DNA of 22,924 nt from a virus, in IMG/VR virus record IMGVR_UViG_3300010413_000181, positions 1-22,924 of that record; one strand, given 5' to 3'. The notes under the pieces were generated by a model, which did not search any database, was not told the origin of the DNA, and saw nothing but the letters and a program-made list of their open reading frames with translations. The position numbers and the translations under genes are program-made. How positions within the stretch are numbered: the first letter of the stretch is position 1; the number at the start of each line of letters is the position of its first letter. Of the stretch, positions 13,245 through 20,366 are shown in pieces.

Positions 13245-14801
13245 ATGAGTCTTTATGAGGTAGGACTAGGCAAGGCGTATAGCCATCCTCAGGCTGCTGT
13301 AGACCAGTTAGTTATTGATACAGGAGGCTCTTTATTTACTGAGGAGCACGTGATTCGAATCTTTGCTGGTACTTATGTGACTAGTGGTTCCGTGAGAGAT
13401 CCTGTGTTATCTTTGTCTGGTCTACAACCTAATGTAACTCCTGATGTAAGCTATCCACTGTGGATAGAAGCTGCTGAAGACAATGAGGTTATATTTCAAG
13501 GCAGATATGGTATTGTATCTAACGGCAACATCAACTTCGTATACACGAAGGGGCTTAAGATTGAGATAAACAATAACGATGAGACAGACTCCGTCGGTAT
13601 AGGCGTTGCTCCTCCTGGAGTTCTTGATACTACTCCAGAGAGTGGGTGGAAGTGTGAGGATGTAGAGATCGAGCTGACCGCTGGTAGTAATGAGGGTACG
13701 ATAGGTTTTTACACTGGTTTGAGCTATGGGCATTTTTTTACCCGGACTAAGATCACCGGTTTTGAGCGTGGCATAGGTCTTCAGGACACTGATGAACTCA
13801 CTATAGAGCTTATAGTGCTGTCGATAAAGGGCTGTATAATTGACGCGTCAAATGAATGTATAGGCTTTGCTTCGGGCATCGGTGACCAGCCTACCATAGC
13901 AGCTGTGATCGATGGTAGCACCTTTAGGGGGACTATAGGGTTATATCTAAACCGAGAGTCGACCTTTGTCTGGATGGTTTGTTTAAACTCCATCTTTGAT
14001 CATGGAGTAACGGGAGGCATGGTGTTCCAAGTGCCTGATACAGGACTATTGAACATGGGCTTCTACGGTGATGGTAACTTGATCAACGTTGATCAATATC
14101 TTGGAGAGACAAAGTGGGGATACTACCCTAGGAGCTTAGAGGGGATCAACGCTATAACTGGGCAACAAGAGCACAGTTTGATCACCGATGATGTAAAGCT
14201 CGATGCTAACTACGTACCTGAGGCGGACAGTCCGGCGTTAAAGCTTGGAGCAGGACACCCCTATAAAGATTTTAACGGCTTTTTAGGCTCTAGAGGAGTC
14301 TTAGATGCAGGAGCTTTTCAGATCACTCAAGCTGAACAAGTCTCTACGGAAGGATATTGCACTCCTGAAGAGGTCATCTTACACTCCGGAGTGATCTACG
14401 AGGATCTTAGTTTGAATAATGACGTAGAGCTTAACACCGCTATTCAAAAATGGATCAATGAGTGCTCTGACATCATTGACAAGTACTGTGAGACCTCATG
14501 GGAGGTGGGCTCCGTACCAGAGTCCATTCGTCGGGCTTGTATCATGATGGTTTCCGAGATCGTGGCTATGGCACAACAACGAAGGAAGAGCTCCATCATC
14601 AAGGTAGCTGAGTTCTCAGCGAAAGTGCTTCACGATGACGTCTTGACCGAAGACGTGAAGGAGTTGTTGGACCTCGAGTACGCTGGAGGTTCAGTGGAGA
14701 TCGGAGATGACATCGATAACAGTGGCTTGGCCATGGCTACGCTCTCTAGCGAAGACGTGGAAGAGATCACGGAAGAGGATGAATGGCCGCCCCGGGAATA
14801 A
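13245..14801 (+). CDS. Head-tail connector protein with N-terminal beta-helix fusion
   Basis: Two proteins seem fused. Residues 1-359 look like a right-handed parallel beta-helix: an opening typical of the fold (YSHPQAAVDQLVIDTGG, then VIRIFAGTYVTSG), many short alternating strands, and the characteristic closing SPALKLGAGHPYKDFNGFLG with VLDAGAFQ (329-359), as at the end of pectate-lyase-like and poly-beta-helix proteins. Residues 368-480 match head-tail connector proteins of the HK97 gp6 / SPP1 gp15 type: CTPEEVILHSGV, TAIQKWINECSDIIDKYCET, VPESIRRACIMMVSEIVAMA. The last 38 residues are acidic. Connectors alone are about 100-120 residues, so this is greatly enlarged. Such a ring would carry projecting beta-helices at the phage neck. 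The beta-helix part is somewhat A+T-richer. ATG 13245 has AAGGAGG six bases upstream. Confidence 0.8.
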   Translation: MSLYEVGLGKAYSHPQAAVDQLVIDTGGSLFTEEHVIRIFAGTYVTSGSVRDPVLSLSGLQPNVTPDVSYPLWIEAAEDNEVIFQGRYGIVSNGNINFVYTKGLKIEINNNDETDSVGIGVAPPGVLDTTPESGWKCEDVEIELTAGSNEGTIGFYTGLSYGHFFTRTKITGFERGIGLQDTDELTIELIVLSIKGCIIDASNECIGFASGIGDQPTIAAVIDGSTFRGTIGLYLNRESTFVWMVCLNSIFDHGVTGGMVFQVPDTGLLNMGFYGDGNLINVDQYLGETKWGYYPRSLEGINAITGQQEHSLITDDVKLDANYVPEADSPALKLGAGHPYKDFNGFLGSRGVLDAGAFQITQAEQVSTEGYCTPEEVILHSGVIYEDLSLNNDVELNTAIQKWINECSDIIDKYCETSWEVGSVPESIRRACIMMVSEIVAMAQQRRKSSIIKVAEFSAKVLHDDVLTEDVKELLDLEYAGGSVEIGDDIDNSGLAMATLSSEDVEEITEEDEWPPRE

Positions 14802-15244
14802 AAACTACCATCAACCTATCTCACTTAGAGCGTTACGTTGATCGCCTTGAAGTTAGATTGGTTCCGATGGTACTTGAACAAGTCGCCATCTTTCTTTCAG
14901 GAGACATGGCTCGAGAGGCTCCCGTTAAAACTGGTCGCTTACAAGGAGCGGTAGATTTTCCGGTACAAGCTAGCGACAAAGAGTTTTGGATAGACATCGG
15001 GGTTGATTATTGGGAAGCGGTGCAGTTTGGTTCTGGTATTCATGGACCTACTGGACAGCCTTATGAGATAAAACCAAAGAATAAGAAGGCTCTGGCCTTC
15101 GTGGTAGATGGACAGAGGATCGTCGTGGCTAGAGTAAAGGCACACCCTGGGAGAAGGGCGGATCCTTTTATTGATCGAGCCATTGACAACATCGACAACA
15201 ACTTGGACTCAGTGGCGGACCAGGTGTTAAGGAGCTTAGAATGA
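14783..15244 (+). CDS. HK97 gp10-like head-tail joining / tail component
   Basis: The 153-residue protein contains the pattern of the HK97 gp10-like family: MAREAPVKTGRLQGAVDF (about 43-60), DIGVDYWEAVQFGSGIHGPT (71-90), then IKPKNKKALAF and a closing AHPGRRADPFIDRAIDN (about 119-135). Members of this family act at the joint between neck and tail. It overlaps the connector gene by 19 bases, with AGAGG a few bases before ATG 14783, and joins the next gene as ATGA. Confidence 0.85.
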   Translation: MAAPGIKTTINLSHLERYVDRLEVRLVPMVLEQVAIFLSGDMAREAPVKTGRLQGAVDFPVQASDKEFWIDIGVDYWEAVQFGSGIHGPTGQPYEIKPKNKKALAFVVDGQRIVVARVKAHPGRRADPFIDRAIDNIDNNLDSVADQVLRSLE

Positions 15245-15705
15245 CTCTAGTAGAGTTGTTAAACGCGATACGAAAGTATCTTTACACAAAGATCAAAACC
15301 GATCTAGGAGATAGCATCAAGTTCATCTTTGTGGGAAAGAAGATTAAGATAGGGGACCTTAGTTTTCCTATGATCTGGGTGATGCCTATTGACTCTAACA
15401 TCACAGATGAGGGCATGGCAATTCATGAAGAGTGGATCTTAGAGTACTGGGTAGTCTCTCTTGTTCGGAGTGATCGAGATCCAGAAGCAGCTAGAGATCT
15501 AGCAGAGCAGTTAGCTATTAACGCTAGCGCTGCTTTGATCACGGACTATACGGGGAAAGAAAATCGGACCCTTAACGGGCTCGTTTCTTATACAAAGCGG
15601 GTAGGGTTCGCACCTAGCGATGATCGAGTCTTAGATGCAGATGAATCGCTTTACGGGGCAGGGGTGCGCATAAGAATTAGGTTCGAAAACGAGGAGGTGA
15701 AATAA
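15241..15705 (+). CDS. Tail terminator / tail completion protein
   Basis: The product (154 residues) begins MTLVELLNAIRKYLYTKIKT, continues with FPMIWVMPID (42-51) and a strand-rich middle (EEWILEYWVVSLVRSDRDPE), then a helix (AARDLAEQLAINASAALI), and ends in RIRIRFENEEVK. This alpha/beta arrangement, size and location between the gp10-like protein and the tail tube are those of tail terminator proteins (lambda gpU-like), which cap the finished tube and bind the head. Family assignment rests mainly on gene order. It ends in a TAATG overlap with the tube gene. Confidence 0.72.
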   Translation: MTLVELLNAIRKYLYTKIKTDLGDSIKFIFVGKKIKIGDLSFPMIWVMPIDSNITDEGMAIHEEWILEYWVVSLVRSDRDPEAARDLAEQLAINASAALITDYTGKENRTLNGLVSYTKRVGFAPSDDRVLDADESLYGAGVRIRIRFENEEVK

Positions 15706-16982
15706 TGCCGACAGAAGTTTTGAGATACTTAGGTCTCAAGAAAGAGGGAGCCACCTACGCAGAAGACTTGGCGGGCGAGCCAGACGTGCACATTGACATA
15801 GCGTCGTGTAGCTTGGACTCGCCCAACGAGCCCTTCATCACGTACGAGGGTGGCATTGGAAGGATGCCTACGAGGTCCATTCCGGGGGCGTACATTCCTG
15901 CAGGAGGACTGGAGTTCGCTGCACAGGTCTCAACGATGGCGTACATCTTGGACCTGTTGTTAGGAGTCTCCGCTATTGACACGACTAACGAAGGCACTCC
16001 TTCAACTACTAATCCGTTCACGGCGAGCGGAACAACGCACGACATTGACCTGACTGGTCCCATCCTTCAGGGCTCTTTTAAGCTGGATGACGCGGAGGTC
16101 ACTCCTACACAGGAGGCACATGATGACGGCTGGGGTACCATCGTGGAGGACAATAGCTCCGGTGTCGGGGGATGGATTGACTACGCGAGCGGAAAGATTC
16201 ACTTGACAGGACTCACGGACACGGAGGACTACAACTACGAGTATAACGACGGGTACTATGTCCACACAATCACTCCGGTCAAGGGTAACGTGATGCCCAG
16301 CTTTAACGCGTACTGTGGCAAGGACATTTTTGAACACAAGTTCTTGGGTTGCGTGCTCAATCAGCTTGACATCGCAGTTGAGCAAGAGCTCGTGAACCTG
16401 GCACTTGACATTCAAGCTGCGAAGGACGTGAAAAAGACCATGACTGCTTTGACGGCGTTGCGCTTGTCTTCAACCAAGCACGGTGAGAGACAAAGATCGT
16501 GGGCAGACTGTACTCTCCAGATCGGAGACGCAGGAGGATCTCTCTCAGATCTCTCTGCGAAGGTCAGAGCACTGTCGCTGTCCATCGTAAATAACGCCAC
16601 GACCGAAGAGAACGTAGGACTGGGCTCCAGGTTTCCTTACGACGGTACTGCAGGACTCTTGGACATCACAGGTTCTGCGACCTTGCAGTTTGAGAACGCG
16701 GACCTCAAGGAAGACTTCTGGGGCTCCGCCACTGGGCCGACCGACACGCCACAGGACAAAGCACTGCAGTTTAAGATCGACGGTGGCGGGATCACGGAAG
16801 GCAACTGGGGAGACGTGGTCATTGACCTTCCCTTCATGCAGTTGAACGCGGTGAACATCCAACCCAGCGGCAGGGAAAAGTTGATGCAGGAGATAGCTTT
16901 CAAGCTCCTCTATGACACTGACACCGATAAGATCATAGAGGCCACCATCAAAAACTACAATCGGTTACACAACCCAGCTTAA
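15705..16982 (+). CDS. Major tail tube protein with inserted beta domain
   Basis: Location between terminator and chaperone, abundance-type binding site (GAGGAGGTGA) and motifs such as YIPAGGLEFAAQVSTMAYIL with DLLLGV (63-88) support a tail tube protein of the Phage_tube_2 type, which stacks as rings to make the non-contractile tail. At 425 residues it is longer than usual. Part of the excess is an inserted module, about residues 113-190, with GVGGWIDYASGKIHLTGLTD (153-172), clearly related to the module in the capsid protein. The tube resumes at about 195 (VMPSFNAYCGKDIFEHKFLG). No sheath gene follows, consistent with a siphovirus. It overlaps the terminator gene as TAATG. Confidence 0.85.
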   Translation: MPTEVLRYLGLKKEGATYAEDLAGEPDVHIDIASCSLDSPNEPFITYEGGIGRMPTRSIPGAYIPAGGLEFAAQVSTMAYILDLLLGVSAIDTTNEGTPSTTNPFTASGTTHDIDLTGPILQGSFKLDDAEVTPTQEAHDDGWGTIVEDNSSGVGGWIDYASGKIHLTGLTDTEDYNYEYNDGYYVHTITPVKGNVMPSFNAYCGKDIFEHKFLGCVLNQLDIAVEQELVNLALDIQAAKDVKKTMTALTALRLSSTKHGERQRSWADCTLQIGDAGGSLSDLSAKVRALSLSIVNNATTEENVGLGSRFPYDGTAGLLDITGSATLQFENADLKEDFWGSATGPTDTPQDKALQFKIDGGGITEGNWGDVVIDLPFMQLNAVNIQPSGREKLMQEIAFKLLYDTDTDKIIEATIKNYNRLHNPA

Positions 16983-16995
16983 AGGAGGCTGAACA

Positions 16996-17460
16996 ATGAT
17001 GACGGGACAGGACTTAGCGACGATGGAGAGACTGCTGAAAGGCAAGTCTCAGGTGGAGCCAGTGGAGACGAGCATAGGGATTGTTAACATTCGTCCCCTG
17101 ACTCTCTCGGAGAAGTCAAAGGTAGAACAGCTAGAGGTGCGTGGCATCAAGGCGCAGAGCAAGGGCGGCGCCATGACGGGCATGGAGGTCGACATGGAGA
17201 AGATCATGGAGAACGAGTATGAGATCAAAGTACTCGTGTTGTCCTGTGGTCTTAGCTATGACAGGGACCATCGAGTTCAGCCCAAAGAGATACGTGAGTC
17301 AAGCATGGATCCGGACGTGCAAACGCAGCTCGTCAATGCCATCATGGACTTGTCAGGACTAAAACCAGGAGGTATGTCCGCTGCAGTGGACTCCTTTCGA
17401 AAGGAGCAGGCAGGGTCGGGAGCTCAAGCGGATAGTCCTGATGGGGTACCCGCTAGCTAA
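16996..17460 (+). CDS. Tail assembly chaperone
   Basis: The protein (154 residues) lies between tube and tape measure, the invariant place of the tail assembly chaperone. It starts MMTGQDLATMERLLKGKSQV, has a beta part (ETSIGIVNIRPLTLSEKSKV), a helical middle with NEYEIKVLVLSCGLS, and a Gly/Ser-rich low-complexity C-terminus (QAGSGAQADSPDGVPAS). The chaperone binds the tape measure during tail assembly. AAAGGAGG at 16981-16988 lies seven bases before ATG 16996; the next codon is also ATG. The low-complexity end, with a hidden frame after it, suggests that a longer form may be made. Confidence 0.8.
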   Translation: MMTGQDLATMERLLKGKSQVEPVETSIGIVNIRPLTLSEKSKVEQLEVRGIKAQSKGGAMTGMEVDMEKIMENEYEIKVLVLSCGLSYDRDHRVQPKEIRESSMDPDVQTQLVNAIMDLSGLKPGGMSAAVDSFRKEQAGSGAQADSPDGVPAS

Positions 17461-17560
17461 GACGGCTGGTGAACTAACTCCCCTACAGTGGGAGTTCCTT
17501 CTCCGATTATATGCGGAGGTGAATACTCGTGCCGGAAGTGGCAGTAAAAATCACAGGTGA
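17441..17560 (+). CDS. Second reading frame of the tail chaperone (+1 frame), 39 codons or frameshift extension
   Basis: In the +1 frame the sequence is open from 17363 to the stop at 17558-17560. From ATG 17441 it reads MGYPLAKTAGELTPLQWEFL and continues LRLYAEVNTRAG. The core ELTPLQWEFLLRLYAEV is much like the C-terminal domain of chaperones made by programmed frameshifting (pattern ELTP.E...LL..Y). It overlaps the chaperone stop by 20 bases and the tape measure start by 32. A GGGG run at 17443-17446, just before the chaperone stop, is a possible +1 (or -2) slip site; otherwise ATG 17441 could start a small protein, though its binding site is weak. It is too short to be found by a normal length cut-off. 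Confidence 0.55.
   Translation: MGYPLAKTAGELTPLQWEFLLRLYAEVNTRAGSGSKNHR
17476..17496 (+). promoter_or_regulatory. Hairpin after the chaperone stop
   Basis: AACTCCC (17476-17482) and GGGAGTT (17490-17496) can pair in a perfect seven-base-pair stem with a seven-base loop. It begins about 30 bases after the GGGG run and ends about 18 bases before the tape-measure binding site GGAGGTGA. It could stimulate frameshifting or tune tape-measure translation. It lacks a T-run, so termination is not expected. The stem lies within the hidden frame and may be coincidental. Confidence 0.45.
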
Positions 17561-20366
17561 AGAGCAGGTCTCGCAGGCCTTTAAGAAGGCCGAACAAGCT
17601 GGAAAAAGGTCTGCTGAGACCCTTGCTCGAGCCTGGGACAAGACCGGGCAAAGAATGAAGGCAGCCGGTGAACGCATCAACCAGGTGGGTGCGGGCATTA
17701 CAAAGTTGTCGGCTCCTGTAGCTTTGCTCGGTGGAGCCGCTGTTAAGATGGCAGCGGACTTCGAGACCTCTCTTACTAACGTGTCAACCTTGATCAAGGG
17801 AGATGCTGGACCTGCAGTAGCTGAGCTCGAAGCTGGGGTGAAAAGTCTCTTAGAGAGGGTACCAAAAAATGCCGATGAGCTAGGCACCTCTCTGTACGCC
17901 ATCTACTCTGCTGGAATCAACGAAGCCAGTGGAGCTCTTAAGACTCTTGAGGCGTCTAGTAAGCTAGCAGTAGCTGGACTTGGCTCTACTCAAGAAGCGA
18001 CCAACCTTACAACTGTGGCGATAAAAGCTTTTGGTCTAGACGCAGAGGAGGCTGACAAGCACGTTGATGTGTTATTTAAGACTGTTAAGAACGGCATCAC
18101 CACTGTGTCTGCTCTGTCAACTAACTTTGGACAACTAGCGGGACAAGCGTCTGCTATCGATGTTCGCTTTGAAGACATGCAAGCAGCGACGGCTGCGTTA
18201 ACCGCTGTTACTGGTAAGACCGCTCAGTCACAGACACAGTTGGCTGCCTTGTTTAGAGAAGTAGGAGAGGACGGAGGAGCTCTCGACAAAGAGCTCCAGA
18301 AGATGAAGGTAACTAGTAAGGACCTTCGTGACGCGATTAGAGAAAAGGGTGTCGGTGGTGGCTTAGAGTTTATGCGAGACAAGTTAAAGCTCTCTAATGA
18401 GGAGATGAAGAACTTGTTCAGTAGCTCTGAAGCTTCTTTTGCAGCCTTCTCTCTACTTACGTCTGCCAACGAGACTTATAACGATACGCTCGATGACATG
18501 CTTCATGGAACTAACGCTATCAATGAAGCGTTCGAGAAACAAAAGGCTACTGCCAACGCTACATGGCAGATCATGAAGAACAAAGTCACTGTAGCGTTGA
18601 TTGATCTTGGAGATAAAATTCTTCCTAAACTACTTCCGTTGGTGGAAGACTTTGGCGATCTCATTGGAAGATTATCGGATAGATTTTCAAAGCTTTCACC
18701 GGGAATGCAATCCGCTGTCCTAGCCGTCGGAGCCTTAGTCGCAGCCGCTGGTCCTGCTATCCTTATCTTAGGGTCCCTGGTCACCTCGATAGGAGCAATC
18801 GTATCGGGAATAGGAGCAGCGGCTGCGGCCATAGGCGTATCAGTTTCAGGACTTCTCCTACCTATTGCAGCGATCGGAGCAGCGATAGCTTTGTTAACAG
18901 TGGCATGGGCAAAGAACTGGGGAGACATTCGTGGAAAGGCGCAGGCAGCTCTCGAGTTTATACAACCTATGTTGAACGACGTGAAGGCAGCCTTCAATGT
19001 AGTGGTTGAGGACATCAAGGCCGCTTGGGATAAGATCTCCCCTACGGTAATGCCTGTGCTCGAAGAGATCTGGTCTTTAATGCAAAAAATTCTTCCACCT
19101 ATGTTAGAGCTTTTTAAAGCAGTGATGGGTGGAATTTGGAAGGTTATCAAGGCTGGTGTAGGACAGTGGTACATTTTATTTAAGACTGCTGTAGCAACTT
19201 TGTGGGAGATCTTAAAACCAATAGTAGAGCTTGCAGGCATCTTTTTAGAGTTTATAAATGACGCTCTTAATATTCTTAGCTCTGAAGCAGAGTTTGCAGA
19301 GAAGGGTAGAGCTTTAATGGTGGCCTTTGGTTCTGCTATTAAGGCTGCAGCGAACGTTCCCATCGAGGCAGTTAAAGGAATAGTAGGAAGAATACGCAAC
19401 TTACTTCCGAGCTCAGATGCAAAGGAAGGACCTCTCTCTGATCTTACTGCCTCTGGTAAGGCCTTCTCTGAGACAATGGCGTTAGGCATTGCGCAGAAGG
19501 CTATCGAGATGGAGAAGGCTACTAAAGAATCTTTAGCTCGATTAAATCAAATCATCAAGGAGCATAAGTTACCGCCCGTTGTTAAAGCAGAAGATCTCTT
19601 ACGAGAGATAGAGCTTGAAGAGCAACGTACTACTATGATGCTCGAACAACAGCGTAAGCGCGCAGAAGCTTTGGCTTCGCAAAGAGAGTTTGATAACTTA
19701 TCACGGCTTGAACAACTGCGCACTCGTATGGAAGAAGAGTTGCTTCTTCTTGACGAGTTTAATGTAAGACGCGATGAGACAGAGAGATACTGGAGAGACT
19801 TAATCGCGGAAGAAGAAGCACGCATCGCGGAAGAAAACGCTGCTCGTAGAGCTGAGGAACAAGAAGCACAGTTAGCCCAGTTTAACGCGTTTGGTCAGAA
19901 CTTACAGAATTCTTTTACCACAGCTATGCAAGGAGTTCTTGCTCAAGAACAAACCATGGGAGAGGCTCTTAGAAACATCGTGACTAACATCTCTAAAGCT
20001 CTCATCGAACAGATGTTAAAACAAGCCATCGCAGCGATATGGGCTGCAGCTGCTCGTGGTGCAAAGGACATCTGGTCAGGTGCAGCAGCTATGGCTGCAG
20101 GCGCTGCGATGGTAGGAGTAGTCAAAGGAAAATTTGCTGCTTTAGCAGACGGCGGTCTTGTTCGTGGCCCTATGTTTGCACAACTCGGCGAAGCGGGACC
20201 AGAGCTTGTAACTCCCTTAAATCAAGTGGGTGGTTTAGGCATGGGTCCTCAAAAGATCTTTAATCTCACTGTAAATAATAGCTATCCCTACCCTCCACCT
20301 CCTGAACAAGCTCGACAACAAGCTCGAGATTTATTGCGCTACATTGAAGAGGAGCAAGAACGATGA
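17529..20366 (+). CDS. Tape measure protein
   Basis: At 945 residues it is the longest gene here. The N-terminal part carries the conserved tape-measure core: AADFETSLTNVSTLIKGDAG, TSLYAIYSAGINEASGALKT, and TNLTTVAIKAFGLDAEEADK, like the TP901-type family. A long hydrophobic Gly/Ala-rich region lies near 393-462 (LVAAAGPAILILGSLVTSIG and ALLTVAWAKNW), which may insert into the host membrane. A charged coiled-coil part lies near 690-790, and the C-terminus has LVRGPMFAQLGEAGPELVTP, common at the end of these proteins. It sets tail length; at the usual 1.5 angstroms per residue the tail would be near 140 nm. GTG 17529 follows GGAGGTGA by six bases. Confidence 0.93.
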   Translation: MPEVAVKITGEEQVSQAFKKAEQAGKRSAETLARAWDKTGQRMKAAGERINQVGAGITKLSAPVALLGGAAVKMAADFETSLTNVSTLIKGDAGPAVAELEAGVKSLLERVPKNADELGTSLYAIYSAGINEASGALKTLEASSKLAVAGLGSTQEATNLTTVAIKAFGLDAEEADKHVDVLFKTVKNGITTVSALSTNFGQLAGQASAIDVRFEDMQAATAALTAVTGKTAQSQTQLAALFREVGEDGGALDKELQKMKVTSKDLRDAIREKGVGGGLEFMRDKLKLSNEEMKNLFSSSEASFAAFSLLTSANETYNDTLDDMLHGTNAINEAFEKQKATANATWQIMKNKVTVALIDLGDKILPKLLPLVEDFGDLIGRLSDRFSKLSPGMQSAVLAVGALVAAAGPAILILGSLVTSIGAIVSGIGAAAAAIGVSVSGLLLPIAAIGAAIALLTVAWAKNWGDIRGKAQAALEFIQPMLNDVKAAFNVVVEDIKAAWDKISPTVMPVLEEIWSLMQKILPPMLELFKAVMGGIWKVIKAGVGQWYILFKTAVATLWEILKPIVELAGIFLEFINDALNILSSEAEFAEKGRALMVAFGSAIKAAANVPIEAVKGIVGRIRNLLPSSDAKEGPLSDLTASGKAFSETMALGIAQKAIEMEKATKESLARLNQIIKEHKLPPVVKAEDLLREIELEEQRTTMMLEQQRKRAEALASQREFDNLSRLEQLRTRMEEELLLLDEFNVRRDETERYWRDLIAEEEARIAEENAARRAEEQEAQLAQFNAFGQNLQNSFTTAMQGVLAQEQTMGEALRNIVTNISKALIEQMLKQAIAAIWAAAARGAKDIWSGAAAMAAGAAMVGVVKGKFAALADGGLVRGPMFAQLGEAGPELVTPLNQVGGLGMGPQKIFNLTVNNSYPYPPPPEQARQQARDLLRYIEEEQER

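Noticed and set aside
15705-16982. Contractile tail sheath protein
   Set aside because: Only one abundant tail protein gene precedes the chaperone, and its motifs fit a tube; no baseplate J or W-type genes follow.
16996-17477. A -1 frameshift in the chaperone, as in lambda G/GT
   Set aside because: The -1 frame reaches a stop (TAA 17475-17477) six codons past the chaperone stop and shows no domain; the +1 frame is the protein-like one.
18503-19489. A 328-codon open frame on the minus strand inside the tape measure gene
   Set aside because: It lies antisense to a clear tape measure gene, has a composition mirroring it (Ser/Ala/Ile-rich), and shows no domain.
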